Notes: generated by a model not told the origin, from the sequence alone. A DNA stretch of 64,000 nucleotides from Hydractinia symbiolongicarpus (GCF_029227915.1 NC_079885.1:5210001-5274000); one strand, 5' to 3'. Numbered from the stretch's first letter, positions 47,693 through 57,049 are shown. Numbers and translations: made by a program.

Positions 47693-47938
47693 TTATATAT
47701 GATCAGGAATTATTTTTTGTTGCTTTACTAGATATTTCTTGTTCATATCAGCAGCAGCAACAACAACTAATAATTTAAAAGTATCCTCTATATCAAAATT
47801 ACTAAGAGATGGTGTTGTCATTTTAAACAGTGATTTTCCTAGCATTGTGTATCCAACGCCTATTCCAGAAACGACAGCTCCATGATACAGGCTTTCTTAA
47901 TATCTTTAGTGTAATCTGTAGTACTCATTATATATTAT
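47693..47938 (-). pseudogene. Small Polinton protein with hydrophobic segment, frameshifted
   Basis: Starts MSTTDYTKDIKKACIMEL at 47,938. One base out of frame it continues VVSGIGVGYTMLGKSLFKM, LSNFDIEDTFKLLVVVAADM and ends PDHI-stop at 47,693, about 80 residues in all. The Gly-rich hydrophobic middle (VSGIGVGYTMLG) and LLVVVAA are potential membrane segments. The single-base shift near 47,875 inactivates it. It lies in a compact same-strand cluster with the capsid-like and other small genes, so a virion-associated role is possible but unproven. Confidence 0.5.
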
Positions 47939-47992
47939 GGCATAGAAAAAGTTATTCCATACTAAAAATATCTTTACTAGGTTTTTTGATAA

Positions 47993-48334
47993 CTACCTTT
48001 CTTCTGGTTCTTTAATTGACTGTGGTTTGTGTTGTAATGCTGGTATTTTCTTTTTTATTTCGCTATAAGCACTATATCCACCTATTAACAATATGTCTGC
48101 ACCATCAACCACATACTGGTAATTATTTGTTTTGTTTTGTTTTTCAACATGGTGTTCTTCTTGATTAGTTATACTATCATTGAGTCTCTTTAATTCTTTT
48201 TTTTTACGACAATTATGTTCAACAAGTTTTTTACCCTGTTCAACTCTTAGGGGATTCTTCTGTTTTGTTACTTTCTGCTGCTCCACTACTGTTGCTACTG
48301 CTGTTGATGGTTCCACTATTTGCTGCTCTTCCAT
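47993..48334 (-). CDS. Small basic Polinton protein with C-terminal hydrophobic segment
   Basis: 113 residues, uninterrupted. An acidic/Val-rich N end (EEQQIVEPSTAVATVVEQQ) is followed by a strongly basic stretch (KNPLRVEQGKKLVEHNCRKK) and a hydrophobic segment (VVDGADILLIGGYSAYSE). This resembles short Lys/Arg-plus-membrane proteins found in the capsid gene cluster of Polintons; a DNA-binding or membrane virion role is conceivable. It overlaps the end of the preceding frame (48,240-48,334) by ~95 bp in another register. One of the very few element genes without an internal stop. Confidence 0.5.
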   Translation of the reverse strand: MEEQQIVEPSTAVATVVEQQKVTKQKNPLRVEQGKKLVEHNCRKKKELKRLNDSITNQEEHHVEKQNKTNNYQYVVDGADILLIGGYSAYSEIKKKIPALQHKPQSIKEPEER

Positions 48335-48982
48335 TATTACTACTATTAACGCTAGAATTTTTTACATAAAGTCTACCTGTAATGATGGCTACACTAAATG
48401 GCGGTAGCATTGCATCAAATTGATAGTACATATCACAAGTGAATCTCTGTATAGCAGTATTAAGAAATGGACCATTCTCTAGATAATCCTTTAGTTCCTT
48501 CTTATTTTCCATACCTAAAGCTCCACATGCTATGTTAGAATATAAACCAATTAATGATTTTCCTAATGATTTAGTCATCTGATCAATTTGCTCTCATATC
48601 TTGTTGACATATTATTGATCTCGTTAGCCTTCATCTCCATTATTTGTTGTTCAGTGTATTCTTTACCTAAATGTTGTTTAGAATTGCCTGATAGCACACA
48701 ATTAATCAGTCTATTTCTTTTTTCAGGATCCACTTCTTCCATTGGTTCTTCAATTAATGGCTGTTCTATCTTTTTCTTTCTTCTAACATTTCTTTTAGGT
48801 TTTATTTCTTTAGCAACTTTCTCTTCTAAATTAGTTAGTTGATCAAGTACTTTGGAATCCATTACTGCATTTATAAGATATAAAATCTTACGCAACTTAT
48901 AACATGGATATATAATTGCAAAAATAATTACTAATAACAAAATGAAGTTAACGTATTCAATCATTATATTATTAATTAACAA
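48240..48982 (-). pseudogene. Polinton membrane-anchored protein, split in two frames
   Basis: The first frame (48,575-48,982, 135 codons) has an N-terminal transmembrane helix (FILLLVIIFAIIYPCYKL) and then a Lys/Arg/Glu-rich region (PKRNVRRKKKIEQPLIEEP). It ends NNMSTRYESKLIR. The second frame (48,240-48,578) begins MTKSLGKSLIGLYSNIACGA and runs through RFTCDMYYQFDAMLPPFSV to a Ser/Asn-rich tail. They overlap in ATGA. The continuity of the helix across the junction suggests one ancestral protein with a frameshift, although translational coupling of two genes through ATGA cannot be excluded. Function unknown. Confidence 0.5.
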
Positions 48983-49056
48983 AATTATAACTAGCGTATA
49001 ACTAGTGTATCAATAAATTTTAGCAGGGTTTTAACAAATATTAACTACAATCATGT

Positions 49057-49158
49057 TCATAATAGTTTTGGAAAAACCAGTTTTAATAAGTATTCGGTTT
49101 TACCGCATGCGGTTGCACCAACAAACAATGCAGTATGGGTAAATTTTGGAAAGTTCAT
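49057..49158 (-). pseudogene. Packaging ATPase N-terminal stub
   Basis: A 33-codon frame starting MNFPKFTHTALFVGATACGK and continuing TEYLLKLVFPKLL-stop. GATACGKT is a Walker A P-loop (GxxxxGKT), and ALFVGAT-x-CGKTEYLL at the very N terminus is the form expected for the A32/FtsK-type genome packaging ATPase of Polintons. Walker B and the rest of the protein are absent; the next gene begins within ~80 bp. The gene has therefore been cut down by a deletion. Confidence 0.6.
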
Positions 49159-49165
49159 TATATAT

Positions 49166-49764
49166 TTAGGACAGAATATTAACAAATGCACTGTTTAAAA
49201 TGCTAATTTGGGCATCCATAAATGGATAGATATAACACTGCAGATTACCACCAGCTCCAGCTTTCTTTGTAATAGCAAGAGTAATACCTTCTGAAGCATT
49301 TTTAATACGTCTACCTGTTCCATGTAATGTGTTATCATCGGAAGATCTGAAATCCAACCACAATCCAAATTGTTTTGTATAATAATCATTTAACTCATGT
49401 TGTGCTGAGTCATGTTGTTTTAATCTTCCAGCACCAAAGTGTTTCTTGATTTCATCCCATTGGTGATAGCCTTTCATCCCCTGTGCGTATAATTGATTAG
49501 ATTCTCGACGGCTATCTTAACATTAGTAATTTTAGGGTTGTAGAATTTTTCGGTGTCTCTTGCCCAATCAGTCTCTTTTGTAAACAGCATTAGATTACCT
49601 TTTAGACTCTTGGCTGGTGTGTTGAAATTCATATTCCATAACGTATCACCTTTAAGAACAACATTTCTGTGTCTTAAAATTCGGTCATACAAAATACTAG
49701 TCCCCATATATTCAGTTTTGATTTCAGATGCCAAACTTGAATTAGAAATTACATCAAACTCCAA
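49166..49764 (-). pseudogene. Capsid-like Polinton protein, C-terminal part
   Basis: Two frames joined by a one-base shift at 49,474-49,477. The upstream part has GDTLWNMNFNTPAKSLKGNL and FYNPKITNVKIAVENLINY. The downstream part has KQFGLWLDFRSSDDNTLHG, GRRIKNASEGITLAITKKAG and ends YIYPFMDAQISILNSAFVNI. These beta-rich segments correspond in character and gene position to the C-terminal half of Polinton double-jelly-roll-type capsid proteins. About two thirds of such a protein is missing, presumably by internal deletion. Assignment rests on context and residue patterns only; a minor capsid protein is an alternative. Confidence 0.5.
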
Positions 49765-49774
49765 TGAGATGTTG

Positions 49775-49930
49775 CTAATTGTGATTCAATAGTCCATCTA
49801 CCATTTGTAATTCATTTTGCTGACGATATTCTTCATCAAAATTTAATAAACTATCATCATTATAATCTTCAGATTTATCGAAAGTTTTATTAAACTCATC
49901 GTTATCTAATGGTTCAAATCCTTCTGCCAT
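49775..49930 (-). pseudogene. Acidic N-terminal fragment upstream of capsid-like gene
   Basis: A 51-codon frame starting MAEGFEPLDNDEFNKTFDKS, rich in Asp/Glu/Asn, ending in TAG just before the capsid-like segment, which is read in a different frame. It may be the N terminus of that gene with the centre deleted, or a separate small gene. It is divergently oriented from the plus-strand gene at 49,995, and the 64 bp between the two starts must hold both promoters. Confidence 0.4.
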
Positions 49931-49994
49931 TTTTTATAATCTGTTCATATATGACCGAGACAATATATACCCTACATAACCTACCACTCCGTCA

Positions 49995-50555
49995 ATGAGT
50001 TCACCTGATCAATTTCACATTGACAATGTGAGAAAGTATCTTGAAGACTTGATTAATTTAAGAAACAAGTATGAAGGCAAGCAAGCCAAATATTCAAAAA
50101 AACGTGAAAGATTAAGCGATGTATCCACTTCAGCATCTGTAGTTTCTATACTAACAGGAATATCTGGTGTTGGTTTTACTGCTGTTGGCATACCTCTTGG
50201 GGCTGCGCTGACAAGCGTTGCTACTGTAGCAGCTGTCGTATCATCTGTATGAACATTTTATTCCAAAAGGTATAACAAAAAGATTGCTAAAACTGTTGAG
50301 CTATTAGACAAGTTGACCACTTCTATTGGTAAATTTGAACTACTTATCAGTAAATAATTAACAGATGATTTCGTAATAGATTCAAATGATTTTGGCAAAC
50401 TGCAGAGTCTTTATCTTAAAGTAATTTATGGAATTAGAAAACGTGACCATAAAATGCAATCAACTATTAAAGAAAATTATCAAAAAGCAATTATGGATGA
50501 AATACACAATTTAAAAAACAGTAGTGTTTGCCATGAATTGCTGTATGTTTTTTAA
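49995..50555 (+). pseudogene. Polinton hypothetical protein with coiled coil and hydrophobic core
   Basis: One frame of ~186 codons with two internal stops (TGA at 50,250; TAA ~50,357). It starts MSSPDQFHIDNVRKYLEDL, then a charged helix (RNKYEGKQAKYSKKRERL), then a Gly/Ala/Val-rich hydrophobic stretch (SILTGISGVGFTAVGIPLGA). Downstream are KTVELLDKLTTSIGKFELL and KLQSLYLKVIYGIRKRDHKM helices. The layout, helix then a membrane-like segment then helix, suggests a membrane or pore-type helper protein. It sits just upstream of the integrase on the same strand. I do not recognise a defined function. Confidence 0.5.
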
Positions 50556-52284
50556 CTGCTTATATTATAAGATTGGATGATAAATTTAATCAGATTTACT
50601 ACTCGGATACTGGCTACTGGAGAGGTAGAAGTGCAATGTTTGCTAAAAAAGCTGGTACAATCAATAAAGAAGCAGAAAAATGGCTACTGAAACCACCACT
50701 GTATTAAATATATCTACCAGCACCAAAGTATGTTTCGATACTTAATTCTTCATATTCTATTTATGCTACACCCAGTGATATACACCAGGTAGATGTCTTG
50801 TATTTTCCACATGATAAGTACAAAAGAAAAACATATAAGTATGCTCTCTGTGTTGTGGATGTAGCTAGTAGGTATAAATCAGCATATCAACTAACTAGTA
50901 AAAGCTTAAAAGAAACTGCTGAAGCCTTTAATTGGATATATGGTAATACTGAACTAAAATTCCCCCAAAACATTAACCCTATTCGGTCCGGGGTTTTTTG
51001 AACATACTATGACCGGGGGGGGGGCGGATTCCGCCCCCCCCCCTCAATAACTTTTCATAGGGTTGTTCAAATTGAATCAAACTTGGCACACTTATATTAC
51101 GTCATAAGAGGAACAAAATGGCGCCAAAAAAAATTTGCTTGCGTCAGCACATTTTCTGTGACGTCATCAAAAGCTTGAAAATTGTTAAAAATGCCACTAT
51201 CTGCTTAAAATATAATTACTTTTGTTCTAGAGCGAATTTTTACATTCTGTTTGAAGTTTCTGAAAGCTAAATAAAAGTTATTTAACATATCTTCCGGTTT
51301 TTACATGGATCGGATGAAAAATTGCCAAAAATTGCCCGAAAATCCGTTTTTTTCCGATTTTCGGGTAAAATCCGACAAAATCGGGAAATCGGATTAGTCA
51401 CGTGTTCAAATTATTCAAAATGATTTTTCTTGATGAAACAAAGTTGTGTTGCAAGTTTCAAGTTCTAAGGATAATCCTAACAGGAGTTATTATATTTTCC
51501 CCATTATAAGGATTTCATAGAGATTTTTAGGGGTAGTTTCGAGTAATGGCCAATATCAAAGCCTCTGAAGGGTATGGGACCTAAAAAATTAGCATGCAGG
51601 TGTATAATAGATAAATGTTGAAACTCATTAAGTATCATAGCCATATAACAAAGCAATAAGGAGTTATTAAAAAAACCATCAGGGGGGGCGGAATCCGCCC
51701 CCCCCCCCCCGGACCGAATAGGGTTAATTTGTGATGCTGGCAAAGATTTTTATGGTGATGTTACCAAACTTATGAACAAGCATAATGTAATAATACAACG
51801 TGGTGATCCCAGCCAACATAGAAGTCAAGGTATTGTCCAACGATTTATTAAAACATTAGCAGATACACTATCTATTTATCAATACCATAAGGAGTTAGTG
51901 TATCCATCAAAAAGTAACACAGAATAGGTTGGTAGATTGCAAGCGATAGTTAGTGCCTTGAATAACAAAAAAATCGGACTAATTGATACCAGTAGACGCC
52001 ATAAAACATATTTTAATAAAACAGGAATTTTCACAGCCCATTAAAAGCGATAATAAAACATTGCTAGATGTTGGTACCAACGTTAGATATCTATATGAAC
52101 CCGGTGAAATCGAGGGACAAATTTATGAAGGTGAAAGACGAAAACGATCTACTGATCCAATATGGTCGTATATGAAATAAAAGATAGAAATATTAAAAGT
52201 AATCAACCAACGTTATATTATTTGGATGGTGGTCGTAACAGATCATTTGTTAGTGAAGAGCTTCAGCCCATTTATAATCCTTAG
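50556..52284 (+). pseudogene. int: Polinton integrase (retroviral-type), disrupted
   Basis: Integrase for element insertion, DDE fold. N-terminal part: IYYSDTGYWRGRSAMFAKKA and KWLLKPPLY, then an in-frame TAA (~50,704). Core: HQVDVLYFPHD holds the first Asp; VVDVASRYKSAYQLTS follows. The MITE at 50,977-51,723 interrupts the core, and a one-base excess in the C-run at ~50,962 shifts the frame. Beyond the MITE, ICDAGKDFYGDV holds the second Asp. GIVQRFIKTLADTL has Gln where the third catalytic Glu is expected. The C-terminal SH3/chromo-like part (VRYLYEPGEIEG, TDPIW) is frameshifted at ~52,160 and ends EELQPIYNP-stop. Confidence 0.88.
50977..51723. mobile_element. TTAA-flanked MITE (piggyBac-type), copy 2
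   Basis: 747 bp, same termini as copy 1 (CCCTATTCGGTCCGGGG at the left, inverted at the right), with TTAA at 50,973-50,976 and 51,724-51,727. The subterminal G-run/C-run palindromes and the central CCGATTTTCGGG inverted repeat are conserved. The two copies are highly similar along their length, differing mainly by point changes and homopolymer length. It lies inside the integrase core, so it inserted after the Polinton. Confidence 0.9.
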
Positions 52285-52623
52285 GTATTAAACCCCATAT
52301 TCCTTCTATTTCCTTTTGCCTAGATTGTGTTTTTAATTGTGGAATTATTTTTGCATAATCATTCATACCCAGTGCTTGGAATTTTTTAGTGTAAAGTAAT
52401 AGTTTATAAGGCTTTTTTTCTTATTTAGTTTGTACTTATTGTATAAGTGACTTATGACAGTAAATAGATGTTGTACTCGATTACATTCTTATATTGTTAT
52501 GTGTGGAAACAGTTGATTCATTAATGTGAACTTAATGTAGAATATACTATTTTTATAGGACATCGACTTGTTCTTCTTTAATAGGGATCCTAGTATGGGG
52601 ATGCTGAGTGGTATAACATAATT
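52285..52623. other. Polinton interior without recognisable gene
   Basis: AT-rich spacer between the end of the integrase (+) and the zinc-ribbon gene (-), which converge here. No terminator-like palindrome seen. Confidence 0.5.
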
Positions 52624-53013
52624 TTATACTAAATTGTCTGTATTATTAATCTGATCCCACAAAGTTTTTATTACATCATCAGATACCACTTGATCTTGCA
52701 TACATAGGAACTCTTTTAGGATCACAGTAAACTTCCTATCCCTGATGTAAATGCACTTCTTCCGAAATGTACAACGTTCAAAAACACTGTATGAAGGTAT
52801 ATAAACTTGAACATCACTAACTACACCACATTTTGGACAAACTAGTGTCGATGCTGTTGTACTCCTAATCTTATCCACACTACAAGTACAATCTATGACG
52901 TCATCACTTATATTATCAGTATCACCAAAATAATCATCCATATGATACCCCATATGATCAAGTAAATCCTCATCAGCTAATTCTAAAATTTCTCTATCTG
53001 TAAGTTTATTCAT
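52624..53013 (-). CDS. Zinc-ribbon protein resembling VLTF3-like late transcription factor
   Basis: 129 residues, no internal stop. An acidic N end (REILELADEDLLDHMGYHMD) precedes a Cys-pair module CTCSVDKIRSTTASTLVCPK-CG (two CxC/CxxC pairs), then VYIPSYSVFERCTFRKKCIY and a C-terminal SDDVIKTLWDQI. A zinc ribbon followed by S-Y-x-x-x-x-R-x-x-x-F-R-K and then an I/V-P/S-D-x-V-x-x-x-I-W helix is the pattern of poxvirus-type VLTF3 proteins of large DNA viruses and related elements. It lies next to the right inverted repeat, where a regulator could be expressed from the terminus. Unlike most genes here it is intact. The assignment is by motif order only. Confidence 0.42.
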   Translation of the reverse strand: MNKLTDREILELADEDLLDHMGYHMDDYFGDTDNISDDVIDCTCSVDKIRSTTASTLVCPKCGVVSDVQVYIPSYSVFERCTFRKKCIYIRDRKFTVILKEFLCMQDQVVSDDVIKTLWDQINNTDNLV

Positions 53014-53209
53014 CTATACTATACATACAAGTTATTTCTTTGAGTCTTAAACGCATTGACCATCAGATGTAACTGACATCACTGTAGTATAATGTTGAAA
53101 GTAAATACTTAAGCCCTATTTTTATATTTTTAAAAGAAACATGTTCTAGGCATCCTCACGTCATCTGATAGGTAGTACAGTATATGTGCCCAGGCAAGCC
53201 CAATGACGT

Positions 53210-53745
53210 CCTTATTCCATAAAATGACACCATCCAACGGTAAAATGGTGTGTATGTCGCATATGATCCATTAAATAACATCGCAAAAAGAAACATCCCC
53301 TCTTGATCGCTTTGCGATCAATTCACAGCCTTACAAAGGCTCCGCTTTTGTTCCCCAATGCTTAGTAGGTCCGGTGGGTGTAAACCATTATGTGGGTCCA
53401 ACGCTGTTTATAGGATGTGGATCTAACATATGCTACCGTCGCATCCCGCGCTCCTAACTAATTATACCAGATGAAGAATACATTTAGCTGTGGTACCCCA
53501 CGAGACTTCGTCTCTACCCACTGCGAGCTGGAAAGGAGCATCACTCATCACTCAGTAATGACTTCCCGAGCCTGCTTAGCTCCTTATCATCATCATAAAC
53601 CATAAAAATTTTAAACGCATGTTAAACAAATTTTGGATAAAAAATATATAGATATTTTTTGAATCCATTATTTGTATAAGTAGCTAGAGAGATTTATGTT
53701 TGAGGACAGTTAAAACTGTCCTCGTACCCCCACTCTCTAACTACT
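53210..53745 (-). repeat. Polinton right terminal inverted repeat
   Basis: Inverted copy of the left repeat. The hairpins recur: GAGAC-TTC-GTCTC has a changed loop but an intact stem, TTGATCGC...GCGATCAA is intact, and the third is partly eroded (AAAGGCTCCGCTTTT). The outer end reads CTCTCTAACTACT. Confidence 0.88.
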
Positions 53746-53920
53746 TGCATTGGGTAAGTCCATCCCAGAAGAACCACAGCCAGAACCGACCTTGACCGTT
53801 CAAATGACATACATTTATAAATGTATGTCAAATGTATAGAAAAAATTTTATGATAAAAGCTTCTTAGTATTAACAAAAAGGTTAACTTATGTAGAAAACA
53901 AATGTCAACAAAGATCTTAC

Positions 53921-54084
53921 TGCCAGCAGATATACCATTCTTTAAACCCACTAGTCCTTTACCAGTATCCTCATTGATTAGGAGCAAGTGCGATATATCT
54001 GATTGGGATCCAACTACTGTAAGACGAACTTCTTTGAATGAAGCAGTGACATCACCGTTGTAGTATGTTGCTGTTTTTGTTGAA
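53921..54084 (-). CDS. Candidate host exon, possibly of the FN3 gene
   Basis: 164-bp minus-strand exon with an acceptor (TTTTATTTAACATAG) and a strong donor (GGCA|GTAAGA). It encodes STKTATYYNGDVTASFKEV, RLTVVGSQSDISHLLLINED, TGKGLVGLKNGISAG. Incoming phase 2, outgoing phase 1. The outgoing phase matches FN3 exon 1 at 43,615, the next minus-strand exon, across an intron that would contain the whole Polinton. The beta-rich text could be part of an extracellular domain, but I do not recognise the family. Membership in the FN3 gene is inferred from strand and phase only. Confidence 0.42.
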
Positions 54085-55660
54085 CTATGTTAAATAAAAG
54101 CTTCATTAAAAAGGGAGATATTTTGTTACCACTTAAAAACTGCTTAGTCATACATAACAGGCAAATTTAATTAATCTTATTTTTAATTTCAATTAAATAA
54201 ATCGAGAACGTATATGAACTTAAGATTGTAACTTAGGATAGTGGTTGTTAGCATAGTCAATAAAAAAGCGATCTTTTTAAATGTAGAGGTCATGCGACAA
54301 CAGGCTTGTACATATTCCGAAAAACATCTTCAAAAGCAGTAAAATAATTACTCTACATTAATTTTTTGGAGAATATTTTTGATTTGATTAAATAAGGTAT
54401 CTTTTAACCGTTTCTTGTGTCAATTAATTTTTGACAGTATAGAAAACGCCTTAAACTTAAAGCGAGGAAGGTCTCAGCATGTTGATGTCAGCAGCCAGGA
54501 CCTGGCAATAAAACAATGAACATAGTCACGTGATTTAAGGCAAGAGTTAAAAAATGGCAGCATGTTGTAACCAAAGAAGAGACAGAACAGTGAGAATAAA
54601 ATCAATCAAGAGCTTGTTTTTAATGAGGAATCTCACAGAAAATAGGGATGTGTTGCATTATTATGTTACGTTACGATATATGTAGTTTAAGTAATAATTT
54701 TTTATTTCAACGGTTAGAAATATTTCATGATGTAGCAACCAGCTCTTTACACATGCTACCTGTTGATACAGAAGGTTATAAATATAATTTACTTATGAGT
54801 GAACAGACGTTTAATTCGAGTTTTTATTTTCCTTGTAAATAAAGCTAGCCTGCCTCGTGGTTCTCTCGTCTATGTCTGCCATTTTGATTTTTCTTAGGGG
54901 GAGGATTGTTGTTCTTGTCGTGGGTAACGCACACTGTTTAAAACAGAATGTTGTGAATATATCTTTCTGACAACATATTTACAGAATTTTTATAGCTGTA
55001 TGGGGTAAAAAAAAGTAGGTTTTAAATGTACATGCCAGTAAACTATAAAAATAAGGTCTTTGACTTAAGATAACTAAGAATATTTTACGTACTATAGTAG
55101 AAACAGCATTTTATAACCTTTGTTTAAATTTTTCTGAACTTAAGAAATATCTGTATTGACCAACAACAATATTTTTTTCATGTTTTGAGTCGGAAATATT
55201 CAATAGGAAATCAAACGTGCAATATGGTGGCTTCATCTTTATTCACGAATCTTTCTTTACTTTTACTCACAAAGTAAATATCAATTAGTAGCTATTATAA
55301 AATAATAAAAATGTGTTCGTTATTCAACTTTTTTTTTTCCATTTTGATCTTTGACTTCTTCTTGATTCATTATTTTGACCAACCATCACAATATGCAGAA
55401 ATATTTTCCATTGTTTTTTGTGTAAAAATACTCAATCTATATTAACCTTATTTATGTCGCAAGGGAATGGTGACGAGTAAGGCACTTGTTAGGAAAGAAT
55501 AAACATTATGACTGTTATCAAAAATAAGTAAAGGCAAAACTTGAATTAAATAAAGGTCAATGTTGTTTTTTTAAAGAATTATTCTGGGTAATAAGGTTTT
55601 AATACAGCATAATTATTACGTATTAGACACAATGGTTGAATGGTTTTGTTTCTCAGCGTT
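54085..55660. other. AT-rich DNA, nothing recognised
   Basis: No supported exon or repeat. Short frames such as 64 codons at 54,648-54,842 (+) have no protein signature. Confidence 0.45.
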
Positions 55661-55661
55661 G

Positions 55662-56080
55662 TGGTTTAATAATTATAACTCAACATATTCTAATAACGAG
55701 CTTCTAAAATACTATCGTTTCCCTCTTGGTCCATAAAAACAAACAAAGTACAAACAAATTTTCAAAACATGTGGTATAAATTTTACAAACGGACATATTT
55801 GTGTTGCTCATCGCAATTCTAGAAAACGAATGACATCCTCTAATTTACCAGACGTTACAGTCCCAGAAGAAAAGTATGAGAAGTTACATCAACAACTCAT
55901 CAATGCAAAGGACTTATCTTCTTAAAAATATCCTTCTCAGCAAATTAAAAATCGATTCAAAAATGCTAAACGAAAATATGAAATAACAACTGCTTTAATC
56001 TCAACAACACTTAAAGCAAGTAGAACACCACCAATAAAGAAAAATAATGAACACCATTTAAAAACAAGTATAATCGTAAA
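55662..56080 (+). pseudogene. THAP-like zinc finger protein remnant
   Basis: One plus-strand frame with two internal stops. LLKYYRFPLGP-stop-KQTKYKQIFKTCGIN, then FTNGHICVAHRNSRK and SSNLPDVTVPEEKYEKLHQQ, then a second stop and a Lys/Arg-rich helix (IKNRFKNAKRKYEITTALI). The RFP motif, a downstream C-x-x-H (ICVAH) and a following coiled-coil stretch resemble the second half of THAP-type C2CH fingers. The N-terminal C-x-C pair is not clear. THAP domains often come from P-element-type transposases. Broken by stops, so not functional here. Confidence 0.38.
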
Positions 56081-56388
56081 TTGAAACTTGCTAACCTAAA
56101 AATATCACGGCTATTATCAGTGTTTTACAATAACCATGATCAGCTAATGAATTTGCCAATGTCAAATGGTGTTTATAGTTTACCATGATTGCAAACAAGG
56201 AAGCTCTCCCTACTTTTGAGTTAATAAGAACGTTTTGAATATGATCCTCAACTGATTTTTCATTTTTGAGTTCATTTTGTAAATCTGTAAAAATTTTCTT
56301 TTGAAATATAATCCACCAGGGTCAGCAGCATTAATGTTTAATTTATTGTCCCTCTACGTCGTACTAGCAGACTTAGGTTTAATTTCAG

Positions 56389-56700
56389 CTAAGGGAAGCA
56401 TAGGTATCGACCCTTTTTGTGATCTCCTGTGCCACTTCTGAATTTGTTGAGTACATTTAGCTCTAACAGTTTTTCTTTGGTATCGTAATAATGTTTTACG
56501 AACAGCAATATGGCAAGTTCATGGCAACATAGCCCACTTAAACCAATGGGGCAAGAACAATGTGCTTTCTGGGGAACTGAATTTTTAAATAAAATGACTA
56601 CCGGTCTTATTCGAGTTCCGTAGGATTTTTTAATCATTCCCTTCACATAAATTTCCTCGTTATCTTTTATTGTTTTAAAAGAAACGTGCAACATCCGCAC
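56389..56700 (-). pseudogene. SWIM zinc-finger protein fragment
   Basis: A 103-codon minus-strand frame. KAHCSCPIGLSGLCCHELAI contains C-x-C-(8)-C-x-H, the SWIM zinc finger. It is preceded by an IRPVVILFKNSVPQ beta-strand pair as usual for SWIM, and followed by ILLFVKHYYDTKEKLLEL. SWIM proteins of this shape accompany YqaJ-type exonucleases and transposase-derived genes in invertebrates; neither partner is recognised nearby. No clear splice sites bound it, and the frame ends abruptly in GRYLCFP. It converges on the THAP-like remnant at 55.7-56.1 kb. Confidence 0.55.
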
Positions 56701-56759
56701 TGCCTTTTCTTGCTGGCCTTTACTTGCTGAGAGTTATTTAAACAATACGATATGAACAC

Positions 56760-57049
56760 TTCTTCATTTATCGTTGGATAATTATGTTCATCGCTATCCC
56801 GTTTGGCAGTGAGAGGGGTTATGTAGTGGGTCTAAACTACCTGCAGTCTTTCATAAAGCTTTGGATATAGGCAGAATTTTCTTAGTTTTATTTTCATGTC
56901 ATCTGTAGTGCCAGAGCAATGTTGGCCTATTTCTTTTAATTTCTCCATGCATTCCTCACGAGTCAACAAAGAAAAGGTTACAGTTGTTTACACCTAAAGC
57001 TACAATTTTGATTATTTCTTTTAATCACTGCCCGACAACGTTACGTGAA
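56760..57049. other. Nothing recognised
   Basis: Slightly less AT-rich than its surroundings, perhaps more of the SWIM gene, but no frame is convincing. Confidence 0.35.

Larger units (their letters stand above)
44249..53745. mobile_element. Decayed Polinton/Maverick element
   Basis: About 9.5 kb between ~530-bp inverted repeats starting AGTAGAGAG on the left and, reverse-complemented, AGTAGTTAGAGAG on the right. An AGT start is usual for Polintons. The content is diagnostic: protein-primed family B DNA polymerase, retroviral-type integrase, packaging-ATPase start, capsid-like protein and small conserved proteins. Nearly all genes carry stops, frameshifts or deletions, and the length is about half the usual 15-20 kb. 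No maturation protease was found. The expected 6-bp target duplication is not seen (CTACGG left; ACTTGC or TGCATT right, depending on the exact end). A TTAA MITE is nested in the integrase. Confidence 0.9.

Noticed and set aside
44243-53751. 6-bp target duplication of the Polinton
   Set aside because: CTACGG on the left matches neither ACTTGC nor TGCATT on the right, whichever right end is used. Not claimed.
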